From an uncultured Bacteriovoracaceae bacterium (GTDB lineage: Bacteria; Bdellovibrionota; Bacteriovoracia; Bacteriovoracales; Bacteriovoracaceae): a DNA stretch of 64,000 bases. Shown here in pieces: positions 16,441-23,674 of this stretch; position 1 is the stretch's first letter; each line of letters opens with the position of its first letter. A program made the position numbers and the translations under genes. Location: positions 62,001 to 126,000 of the forward strand of contig CALHBF010000015.1 of the NCBI GenBank assembly GCA_937931205.1, in the 5' to 3' direction. The notes under the pieces are model-generated. The model was given only the letters and a program-made list of their open reading frames with translations, was not told where the DNA came from and made no database searches.

Positions 16441-17650
16441 TGAGTTCACCTATATCTTTATTCCAATTATTTTTTACAAGTAAGCTGGCAGGTCTAATTC
16501 TAAAAAAACCGACCTCATTCTCATCCAAGAAATGATCTTGATCTTTAAATCCATTTGAAACAAAAACCTTATCTGCTCCAATTGTTTTGAGTTCAAGAAG
16601 ATTGTTTTCAGGTTGAGCCTTCGAAACTCTAAAGTCACTTGTCTCAAGAGTAAGAAATAATCTTTTGTTATCAATTAACTGATCAATGGCCGTTGCATTA
16701 TGGGCCATAAAATAAACAAGTCTAGGAATCGGTTCAGTTGGACGAGGAATTTTCACTTGAACAAAATCATCAAGGGCCTGCCACTCTCTGAGCTTAACCA
16801 TAAACTCATCAGTCATTTTCTTAAATTCGATATCTGCATCAGTGAAGAATTTTAAGATCTTTTCTTTCACTTCATCCTTTGCCTCAGGTAAAAAAGATTT
16901 CAAAGGTGACTCTTCATGAGAAATCAAGAACAGCCTCATTCTTGGATCTTGAAACCAAGAAGCCAGATTTAAGATTACCTGGGCAGCGATATCACCCTGA
17001 CCAACGAGGGCCACTTCACGAAGCTTAGAATTATCTTCACGAGATCTCTTTAAAGCATCAATTCCACGGAAGAGATCTGTGGGCTGAATTCTTTTTTCTC
17101 CTAAAGCTCGTCCATTGATATTCATACTCAAAGGAATTGAAGGATTTCGACAATCAATCACAACATCTACATCCTCATACATTTCAATACGACTCTGGAG
17201 AGAATTCACCACTTCTTCATTTAATCTTTGATAAAGCTCAGGATCAGTATCTTTCTGCTCATTGATAAAGTCTTTAGGATCAATTTCAAAAATAAGTCTG
17301 AAAAGATCATGAAAGCGACTTTTACCAGGAATGGTTTCACCAGGTGCCAGATGGCGTTTGGCGATAGACACCACTTCATAGGGCTTAATACGCTGGTCTT
17401 GCTCTTTGAGCAAAGTAACTAACGGAGAATAATAATCATTGAGCCAATCTTGATATTTCAAACTTTTGAAAGTCTTACCAAGAAGCTTCTGGCCAAGCTC
17501 AGAAGTGGCCTCATTCCAGTTTAGATCAATATTAAATTGGGATAATAAATCTTCTTCGAAGTTAAACCAAGTAATGTTGGCCCCATGGGAATGGAATCGC
17601 AGAGCAGTCTCAAGGGCGACCGGATTTTTGCCCAGAATAGCAATTTTCAT
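16388..17650 (-). CDS. Rossmann-fold (FAD/NAD-binding-like) protein of unknown function
   Basis: A 420-residue protein beginning MKIAILGKNPVALETALRF, a beta-alpha-beta dinucleotide-binding start in which the usual G-x-G-x-x-G is G-K-N-P-V-A. A second Rossmann-like strand (EVALVGQGDIAAQVIL) lies near residue 205. The arrangement resembles flavin-dependent pyridine-nucleotide oxidoreductases, but there is no redox Cys pair and both glycine motifs are altered, so catalysis is uncertain. It has an unusual ribosome binding site inside a hairpin (see 17657-17678) and overlaps the downstream lipoprotein gene by 53 bases. Confidence 0.6.
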   Translation of the reverse strand: MKIAILGKNPVALETALRFHSHGANITWFNFEEDLLSQFNIDLNWNEATSELGQKLLGKTFKSLKYQDWLNDYYSPLVTLLKEQDQRIKPYEVVSIAKRHLAPGETIPGKSRFHDLFRLIFEIDPKDFINEQKDTDPELYQRLNEEVVNSLQSRIEMYEDVDVVIDCRNPSIPLSMNINGRALGEKRIQPTDLFRGIDALKRSREDNSKLREVALVGQGDIAAQVILNLASWFQDPRMRLFLISHEESPLKSFLPEAKDEVKEKILKFFTDADIEFKKMTDEFMVKLREWQALDDFVQVKIPRPTEPIPRLVYFMAHNATAIDQLIDNKRLFLTLETSDFRVSKAQPENNLLELKTIGADKVFVSNGFKDQDHFLDENEVGFFRIRPASLLVKNNWNKDIGELNGIEEAIFKLFSPAESH

Positions 17651-17656
17651 ATAAAA

Positions 17657-17678
17657 AGACCTCCCATATAGGAGGTCT
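17657..17678 (-). terminator. Hairpin that is both a terminator and the next gene's ribosome binding site
   Basis: On the minus strand AGACCTCC, loop TATATG-like, GGAGGTCT form an 8-bp stem followed by TTTTT, then AT and the ATG at 17650. It ends the PilZ gene transcript. Its 3' arm (GGAGGT) is also the only ribosome binding site for the Rossmann-fold gene, about nine bases from the ATG. Folding would therefore both stop transcription and hide the site. Confidence 0.65.
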
Positions 17679-17712
17679 AATCATATCAAAAAAGTCACGT
17701 TATTGATAAGTC

Positions 17713-18177
17713 TTAAAGGAAATAAACCTTACTCTCGCCCTTATCAGCGCATGAGAATTCTGCGTACTGATAAATAAAATCAATAAAACTTGCTAGAGCA
17801 GCGAAGCTAGGAAGAGATGTGTCAAACTCACTACCAAGACGAAGCCATGCGTCCCCGTCCTTATCGATGTATTCCTGAGCATGACGAACCGTCACAACAG
17901 CTGGAAGATAGGTCGATTTGGCAAAATATAACTTAAGCGTAAACTCAGTTCCTGCTTTGAATTGATTTTTGGCCTTTAGTGAGAAAGGTAGTTGAAACTG
18001 ACAACCCTCTTTTGAGATATCGACCAGCTTTACTGGAAAACCAGACCCCTGATCATCAATAACAGTGAATACCCCGAGGAATTCTTCAAACACCACGCGC
18101 TCAAAGGATCTTCTCTTTTGCTCGATCGATTCTTGGCGCTTCTTGGTAAAATCTACAACTTTTTTATCATCTGACAT
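17713..18177 (-). CDS. PilZ-domain-like protein
   Basis: A 154-residue protein with a PilZ pattern: a basic segment (KRRSFERV, about residues 21-28) before a beta barrel and VKLVDISKEGCQF (about 50-62) matching the D/N-x-S-x-x-G motif that contacts cyclic di-GMP. The RxxxR element is present only in a loose form, so ligand binding is uncertain. Start chosen for GAGGAG seven bases before ATG 18177. It is leftward, after murI, with its own terminator. Confidence 0.6.
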   Translation of the reverse strand: MSDDKKVVDFTKKRQESIEQKRRSFERVVFEEFLGVFTVIDDQGSGFPVKLVDISKEGCQFQLPFSLKAKNQFKAGTEFTLKLYFAKSTYLPAVVTVRHAQEYIDKDGDAWLRLGSEFDTSLPSFAALASFIDFIYQYAEFSCADKGESKVYFL

Positions 18178-18249
18178 GGGCCCACTCCTCAATAGATGTC
18201 CTAAGGACTTATCGGCAGGAGGAGCAATATCTAAAGCATTAAAATTCTC

Positions 18250-19041
18250 TTAGATAACCACTCGGGTAAGAGTGAATTCTTGAGGACTTAGCAGCTCTTT
18301 TGCGAGCTTTTCAAAGTGGTCAGTCAGGTCAGTGATATGAATATGAATGGAACCTGGACCAATTGAAGCGGCCTGAATCTTGCCATCAGCAAACTGATTT
18401 CTTAAGGTATTTGCCAGAACTTCACCGCTTTCAATCAGCTCCATTTTGTAATCAGTCAGCTCTTTAATAACCCCTTTAAGCACAGGGTAATGGGTACAGC
18501 CTAAAATAAGGGTATCAACCTTGGCCGCTTTGAAGGGTGCCAGATACTTAGCAAGAACCAGACGAGTCACCTCATCCTTACTCCACCCTTCTTCTACTAG
18601 CGGAACCAACAATGGTGAGGCTTCGGCAGTCACTTGTGTCTTAGGTGAAAATGATTTGATACAATTGGTGTAAGCTCCTGAGCGGATCGTGGCCGAAGTT
18701 CCCAGCACCCCTACTCTATTATTCTTAGTAATACTCAAGGCTGCTTGGGTTCCTGGAGTAATCACATTAAAGACAGGAATGCCAAAGTAGTCGTGGTCTT
18801 CCATAAAAACACTGGAAGCAGAGTTACAGGCAATAATGATGGCCTTCACATTTTGGTTTTTTAAATATTCAAAAATTTGCAGTCCATACTTTCTAATCGT
18901 TTCAGGAGATTTATTTCCGTACGGAAGACGAGCAATATCTCCCAGATAACAAAATGATTCGTTTGGAAAACTCTTACTCAATGTTTTAAGAACCGTCAGT
19001 CCACCAAGTCCTGAGTCAAAAATACCAATCGCCTGATTCAT
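18250..19041 (-). CDS. murI: Glutamate racemase
   Basis: A 263-residue enzyme that makes D-glutamate for peptidoglycan. GIFDSGLGG (residues 6-14) and the two catalytic cysteines in ACNSAS (C72) and GCTHYP (C182) are all present. Length is normal. Its ATG overlaps the stop of the preceding gene by four bases. Confidence 0.95.
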   Translation of the reverse strand: MNQAIGIFDSGLGGLTVLKTLSKSFPNESFCYLGDIARLPYGNKSPETIRKYGLQIFEYLKNQNVKAIIIACNSASSVFMEDHDYFGIPVFNVITPGTQAALSITKNNRVGVLGTSATIRSGAYTNCIKSFSPKTQVTAEASPLLVPLVEEGWSKDEVTRLVLAKYLAPFKAAKVDTLILGCTHYPVLKGVIKELTDYKMELIESGEVLANTLRNQFADGKIQAASIGPGSIHIHITDLTDHFEKLAKELLSPQEFTLTRVVI

Positions 19042-19451
19042 GCTATCAACCTTAACGTTAAAAGATGCTGTGAAAAAAGAAACATCACCAGATCATGGAA
19101 AGGATACTGCGTGACTCTATAAATTGGCCAAGGAAGTCTTGGTAAAAAATCACTGAGTGCGGTTATCAGCTCTCCATCAACTATTTGAAAAGAAAAAGTT
19201 CCTTCTTTCTGTGAAAGGACCCCTCCCACAACTTTGAAGATAACTTCGTCTGCATCAGTCTCTCGCACAAGCTTTAATAGAGGCAGTGAAAGAAAAGAAA
19301 TTGTTACTTTTTTTAGAGAATCATCTTTGGAGACGCGAATTAATCCACCAAAGAGAGTGGGAAGCCAAACGAAATAAACATAGGCCAGCTCTTTAGCCGT
19401 AAACTGTTTTGGCAAATACATCGTCTGGATCGAAATGGCCTTCATCTTCAT
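19038..19451 (-). CDS. Protein of unknown function coupled to murI
   Basis: A 137-residue protein with a hydrophobic, aromatic N-terminal third and a beta-rich middle. There is no clear signal peptide. It overlaps murI by four bases (ATGA), so a role near cell-wall precursor metabolism is possible but rests on position only. No family is recognised. Confidence 0.6.
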   Translation of the reverse strand: MKMKAISIQTMYLPKQFTAKELAYVYFVWLPTLFGGLIRVSKDDSLKKVTISFLSLPLLKLVRETDADEVIFKVVGGVLSQKEGTFSFQIVDGELITALSDFLPRLPWPIYRVTQYPFHDLVMFLFSQHLLTLRLIA

Positions 19452-19511
19452 GAGACGATTCTATGTCAAAAAAAATAAAAGGGCGAATCACTTCACCCTT
19501 TTATTTCACTC

Positions 19512-20303
19512 TTATTTATCTGATTGAATACATGAAAGAATAGCTTTTCGGAATTTTCTTGATCCCCAAGCTGAAGTACCTGAATTTGTATAACGAGCAC
19601 CGATTGGATTTGTATATCTAGCCCCGCACCCGCCGTGAGTAGTAATTCCCACTAATTCATCTGTTTTTACATCAATAACAGGAGCGCCACCTGCTCCATA
19701 TGAAGTATCTGCACTATGTTCAATGATTTGTGGAATAAGAAAAATTCCGGCCTTCACTAATTTCCCATAAGCAACTTGTTGAGAAAAATGAATTGAATCA
19801 GCGTGAGGATTTACACTAACACCATCATACTTCACGTAAGGAGCATCTGGAAGCGCATAAGCATACTGAATGACTTTTATCGGATCATTATTGCGAGACT
19901 TTTTTGAAATCTTAAAAAAGCCCTGAACCTCACCTGCACTCTTTCCAGTGATGATATTCGGACTTAACTTCATTACTCCCCATTGACTTCCAATGCCGTC
20001 ACTTTCTAGTTTTAGAAAACTGGGATCAACTCGATAAGTATCTTCCGCTTTAGAGCTTTGAGGAACTCCAGCAATGGATGCAGGAACATTGAACTCAGCA
20101 AAATCCTTTTCCACACATGTACCCATTGTAACAATGCAATTGTTACTCACTAATGTCGCGGTACACCCCTTTGTCTGCCCACCCTGAACCAGACGAGCAA
20201 CTCGTAAATCATTTGAAGGAGCTCTGTCATCCACTTTGCCGCAAATATCGGCCATGACAGACTGAGAAGAAATAATTCCTAAGACAAGAAACAGTACTTT
20301 CAT
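19512..20303 (-). CDS. Secreted trypsin-fold protein lacking the catalytic triad
   Basis: A 263-residue protein with a signal peptide (ends SVMA, about residue 18) and an S1-peptidase-like body. The family's landmarks are recognisable but altered: the His motif reads IVTMGTC in place of TAAHC, the Asp motif reads SQWGVMKL in place of DWAVxKL, and the Ser motif reads YGAGGAPVID in place of GxSGxPVID. All three catalytic residues are therefore replaced. The disulfide pattern and GCTATLVS start are kept, so it is probably a folded binding protein. AAGGAAAACATC precedes the ATG. Confidence 0.75.
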   Translation of the reverse strand: MKVLFLVLGIISSQSVMADICGKVDDRAPSNDLRVARLVQGGQTKGCTATLVSNNCIVTMGTCVEKDFAEFNVPASIAGVPQSSKAEDTYRVDPSFLKLESDGIGSQWGVMKLSPNIITGKSAGEVQGFFKISKKSRNNDPIKVIQYAYALPDAPYVKYDGVSVNPHADSIHFSQQVAYGKLVKAGIFLIPQIIEHSADTSYGAGGAPVIDVKTDELVGITTHGGCGARYTNPIGARYTNSGTSAWGSRKFRKAILSCIQSDK

Positions 20304-20352
20304 GATGTTTTCCTTTTTTTATTTCAAAGAAAAACTAATTCAAATGACAGAG

Positions 20353-20376
20353 AAAAAAAATGCAACAAATTGTTGC
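20353..20376 (-). terminator. Terminator of the HAD phosphatase gene
   Basis: GCAACA / TGTTGC arms (20362-20376) with a three-base loop. On the minus strand an eight-T run follows (20353-20360) after one base. Confidence 0.65.
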
Positions 20377-20386
20377 GCCCAAATAC

Positions 20387-21034
20387 CTAAGAATAAAAAA
20401 GTCTATTGGCCTCAATAAAATCGGAAACAATTGAATCAACTCTTCCCTCTAATTCAGCACGCGGATGTGTGGTGGCAACCCCAATCACAGCACAACCGGC
20501 CTTTTTAGCAGCTTCAATCCCTAACAGGGCATCTTCAAATACAATGGCATCATCAACACTCAAAAGAGTTTTGCACTTCAAATAAATCTCGGGATCCGGT
20601 TTTCCTTTTGTCACCATTAGTCCATCTACAACCACATCAAAGTATTGTCGAAGATCTAAACGATCCAGCACAAAACTCACATTCATAGTCGGAGCAGAAG
20701 TACCTACCGCAAGCTTCATATTTCTCTGACGTAAGTTTTTAAGGAAAGGAGTAAGCCCAGTATGTTCTTTCAAATCTTTTGAAAAAATATCCTGATACAT
20801 TTTCTCTTTTTCATTCACAAGATTTTGAAATCTGTCTTCTGAGATATCTCCGAAGATCATAGAAAAAAGGTCACGATTTGTTTTACCGTTAAAATTTTTA
20901 AGATAGATCTCATCATTAAGAGGGAAATGATATTTTTCAGCGAAGGCCATCCATGCCTTAAAGTGAGCGTGATGGTTATCAACCAGCACTCCATCCATAT
21001 CAAAGATTACAGCAGAAAATTGAGAAAAATTCAT
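20387..21034 (-). CDS. HAD-family phosphatase, beta-phosphoglucomutase-like
   Basis: A 215-residue HAD hydrolase. FDMDGVLVDN (nucleophile D12 and acid D14), GTSAP (motif II), KGKPDPEIY (motif III Lys) and FEDALLGIEAAKKAGC (motif IV) are intact, with a helical cap domain between. This subgroup includes beta-phosphoglucomutases and small sugar-phosphate phosphatases; the substrate is not readable. The ATG at 21034 uses a GGGAG ribosome binding site that lies in the terminator hairpin of the preceding gene (21039-21061). Confidence 0.85.
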   Translation of the reverse strand: MNFSQFSAVIFDMDGVLVDNHHAHFKAWMAFAEKYHFPLNDEIYLKNFNGKTNRDLFSMIFGDISEDRFQNLVNEKEKMYQDIFSKDLKEHTGLTPFLKNLRQRNMKLAVGTSAPTMNVSFVLDRLDLRQYFDVVVDGLMVTKGKPDPEIYLKCKTLLSVDDAIVFEDALLGIEAAKKAGCAVIGVATTHPRAELEGRVDSIVSDFIEANRLFYS

Positions 21035-21038
21035 AAAA

Positions 21039-21061
21039 ACTCCCATTCAATGAATGGGAGT
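21039..21061 (-). terminator. Hairpin that is both a terminator and the next gene's ribosome binding site
   Basis: A perfect inverted repeat (ACTCCCATTCA, one base, TGAATGGGAGT). On the minus strand it is followed by TTTTT-type sequence and then directly by the ATG at 21034. The 3' arm carries GGGAG, the ribosome binding site of the HAD gene. It is the second case of this layout in the window. Confidence 0.65.
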
Positions 21062-21075
21062 ATAACTTTTATTTC

Positions 21076-21681
21076 TTAGAAACGATAGCCGAACGCTGCT
21101 CCAAGTAGAAGTGTGTTTGCTAAGCTTAGACCAGAAGAAGCTGAGAATAATGTACTTCCCTCTACTGATAAAAGCCACTTAGGACTAAACCAGTATCTGG
21201 TTCCTAGAATGAATTGCCCGTAGTTATAATTAAGGCTATCCACTTTAAAATCAAAACGCCCCGTGCTCTCATCCTTAAAATCTACAGGGTCAGTCTTTAC
21301 ATGAACCATTCTTAAAGTTGCGTAAGGTTCCCAATTCCCATTTTTTACACTGGCAAGGATATCCCCATAACTATGACTTCCTCCCACTGAGAGGCCTGTC
21401 CCAATGGCGGCAGCAAGTGAAAAGCCTTCACTCGCATTGATGAAAGCATATTTGGCCCGAATACCCATACTATAGCTTTCCATCTGTGCACCGAAATCGA
21501 AGTTCTTAGATAAACCATAGTTCCATTTCAGCGCCAGACCACCTGAACCATATCCGCCAACCAGCTCATGTTTAGAGTCCCCTACTGTACGGGCAGTCTC
21601 GTGGCCAACAAGAGGACCAATCGCACAACTAGTGAGTAAAAGAAATAATAAGGAAATAGTAATTAAAGAATAAATTTTCAT
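21076..21681 (-). CDS. Outer-membrane beta-barrel-like lipoprotein
   Basis: A 201-residue protein with a lipoprotein signal peptide ending LLTSCAI (Cys at about residue 19). The rest alternates polar and hydrophobic residues with many Gly, Tyr and Ser, as in small outer-membrane barrels, and the last residues (GYRF) end in Phe as barrel proteins often do. The function is unknown. Confidence 0.65.
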   Translation of the reverse strand: MKIYSLITISLLFLLLTSCAIGPLVGHETARTVGDSKHELVGGYGSGGLALKWNYGLSKNFDFGAQMESYSMGIRAKYAFINASEGFSLAAAIGTGLSVGGSHSYGDILASVKNGNWEPYATLRMVHVKTDPVDFKDESTGRFDFKVDSLNYNYGQFILGTRYWFSPKWLLSVEGSTLFSASSGLSLANTLLLGAAFGYRF

Positions 21682-21727
21682 CCTTTAATTATCATTAAGA
21701 AACTCTAGGAAAATAGTAGGAAAAAAT

Positions 21728-21756
21728 GTACCGGCCAAGAAATCCGGTGCCGGTAC
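21728..21756 (-). terminator. Terminator of the nitroreductase gene
   Basis: GTACCGGC / GCCGGTAC arms with a 13-base spacer; on the minus strand the stem is followed by ATTTTTT. Confidence 0.65.
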
Positions 21757-21765
21757 AAATTTTTA

Positions 21766-22398
21766 TCACTTAATCATCTTCACAAATTTTTCAAATGGCC
21801 TGCGAACTTTTTTCAAGCTCACTAACCAGTCACCTGTCGTATCTCGATACCCAAGAGGTAGAATAAGTACACTTCGAAGTCCCTGAGCTTTTAATCCCAG
21901 AAGTTCATCAAGTGCTTTAGGATCAAAACCTTCCATCGGAGTACAATCAACCTTTTCCTCAGCAGCCGCTAACATCGCTACACCTAAAGCAATATAGGCC
22001 TGTTTAGCAGCATGATTAAAGTTTTCTTCTGGATCACGTCCTACATAACTTTTAATCAGAAACTGACGGTAATTTTCCCATCCTTCATTTGTGCCACCAC
22101 GAATTTCATTGGTCAGATCAAACATCATATTGATCCTCTCTTCAGTGTAATTATCCCAAGCAGCGAAGATAAGAAGGTCAGAGCACTCAACGACTTGCCT
22201 TTGATTAAAGGCGATCGGTCTGATCTTTTCTTTTAGTTCTTGGTTTGAAACAACGATTAACTCATAAGGTTGCAAACCGCTTGAAGTAGGAGTCAATCTT
22301 GTTGCCTCAAGTATGTTATGCAATTTTTGTGAATCAATCTTTTCTTTATTCATTGCTTTCGCAGCATATCTCCAATTTAGTAATTCCATAAGTTTCAT
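21766..22398 (-). CDS. NAD(P)H-dependent nitroreductase (NfsB-like)
   Basis: A 210-residue FMN enzyme of the nitroreductase family. NWRYAAKAMN (FMN phosphate contact near the N terminus), RLTPTSSGLQPYELIVV (about residues 36-52) and the C-terminal ILPLGYRD segment are characteristic. Members reduce nitroaromatics, quinones or dihydropteridines. The ATG at 22398 was chosen because AAGGAG stands six bases upstream; the frame is open 13 codons further. Confidence 0.85.
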   Translation of the reverse strand: MKLMELLNWRYAAKAMNKEKIDSQKLHNILEATRLTPTSSGLQPYELIVVSNQELKEKIRPIAFNQRQVVECSDLLIFAAWDNYTEERINMMFDLTNEIRGGTNEGWENYRQFLIKSYVGRDPEENFNHAAKQAYIALGVAMLAAAEEKVDCTPMEGFDPKALDELLGLKAQGLRSVLILPLGYRDTTGDWLVSLKKVRRPFEKFVKMIK

Positions 22399-22587
22399 AA
22401 GTTTCTCCTTATTTTTATGCATAAAATTGTAACTCAATATCTAACAGCAGATCTTCTTTTTTCTTTTATGCCCTGCTGACATTGAGACTAACTAGTATTA
22501 GTGGAATAAAATTTGACCTAGATATCACTCTTCTCTCCCATCAAACTTGTGTATTATCTAATCAATTCACAAATAGAAGGAATCAAG

Positions 22588-22971
22588 ATGGAAATGACTT
22601 TTTCACCACGCTTTAAAGATACCGATGCTCTCGGGCATATTAATAATGCAAGTATTGCGACTTGGTTTGAAGAAGCAAGACGACCAATTTTTGAATACTT
22701 TATACCCGATCTTGATCCAAAGAAATGGAACCTCATTATTGCGAGAATTGAAATTGATTATATGGCCCAGTGTTACTATCAAAAAGATGTAACAATCAAA
22801 ACGAGCGTTGAAAAAATTGGAAATTCATCTTTTGTGCTGATTCAAGAAGCCATCCAAGAAGGAAAAGTAACCAATAAAGGAAAAACCTTTCTTGTTCACT
22901 TTGACTATGAAAAACAAAAGTCTATAGCGATACCAGAAGAAATCAAAAAAAGACTGACGGAACTAATGTAG
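22588..22971 (+). CDS. 4HBT-type acyl-CoA thioesterase
   Basis: A 127-residue single-hotdog protein. FKDTDALGHINNA (residues about 8-20) carries the 4-hydroxybenzoyl-CoA thioesterase-type catalytic Asp and the following GHxNN. The ATG at 22588 has AAGGA seven bases upstream. The acyl substrate is unknown. It is divergent from the nitroreductase and followed by a strong hairpin. Confidence 0.8.
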   Translation: MEMTFSPRFKDTDALGHINNASIATWFEEARRPIFEYFIPDLDPKKWNLIIARIEIDYMAQCYYQKDVTIKTSVEKIGNSSFVLIQEAIQEGKVTNKGKTFLVHFDYEKQKSIAIPEEIKKRLTELM

Positions 22972-22972
22972 A

Positions 22973-23002
22973 CTCAGGTGGGCAGCAAAGTACCCACCTG
23001 AG
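22973..23002. terminator. Bidirectional hairpin between convergent genes
   Basis: A perfect 10-bp stem (CTCAGGTGGG / CCCACCTGAG) around a 10-base loop, placed between two convergent stop codons. Confidence 0.6.
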
Positions 23003-23008
23003 CAGCTA

Positions 23009-23434
23009 TTAAATTTTCTTGTAGTTTACAGTATACACTTCATCATCTGAATGACAGTTATCATTTGTCTCACTCACTTGAGCAGAAATTTCTAACTCAT
23101 CAGTAGCAATCATATCCTGATCACTTCTTCCTTTAACAAAAAGTGTTGCACGAATTTGGTAACCACACATTTGTTCAAGATGATTAACAAGAGTGGCCTT
23201 CGCAATAAATTTGAAGCGATCTTCACGAGTCATTACTTTATCAAAAATTTTTAATTCTTTCGGAAGATCAATTTTTGAAATTGATTTCATCACAAGTTCA
23301 TCACGCATTTCTTCATGAATTGAAGTTACACAGAAAGAAGTTGGTAATTCTGCAGGAACCGCACGATCAGCAACAAAACATGTACTCGCTGATGCGAAGA
23401 AAGGAACGAAAACAAGAAGAGATAAGAATTTCAT
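23009..23434 (-). CDS. Exported protein of unknown function
   Basis: A 141-residue protein with a signal peptide (MKFLSLLVFVPFFASAS). The ATG at 23434 has GGAGGCCTT upstream. Four cysteines in the mature part suggest two disulfides. The C-terminal half looks beta-rich. No family is recognised. Confidence 0.7.
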   Translation of the reverse strand: MKFLSLLVFVPFFASASTCFVADRAVPAELPTSFCVTSIHEEMRDELVMKSISKIDLPKELKIFDKVMTREDRFKFIAKATLVNHLEQMCGYQIRATLFVKGRSDQDMIATDELEISAQVSETNDNCHSDDEVYTVNYKKI

Positions 23435-23608
23435 AAGGCCTCCAATGTGGGTTAAAAGTCTTGAGAGGCTTATAACTTTCTTGCATACGAAAGCCACGTT
23501 AAGGTTTTGTTAGTAACTGTTAAGAATTACTGCCCATTCAAGAGGAGAAGCCAGGTTATCTGCGAGACCTAAGTCATTGAAAAATATAACTTTACCCCTC
23601 ATTTTTTC

Positions 23609-23637
23609 TTTACTGCAAATTCTGTTAAGCATAAATT
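23609..23637 (+). promoter_or_regulatory. Candidate sigma-70-type promoter
   Basis: TTTACT (23609-23614), a 17-base spacer and TAAATT (23632-23637), ending 37 bases before the ATG of the sensor-like gene. The fit is by eye. Confidence 0.35.
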
Positions 23638-23674
23638 AAGGTATCACTCCCACATAGCAACCGATAAATATTTT

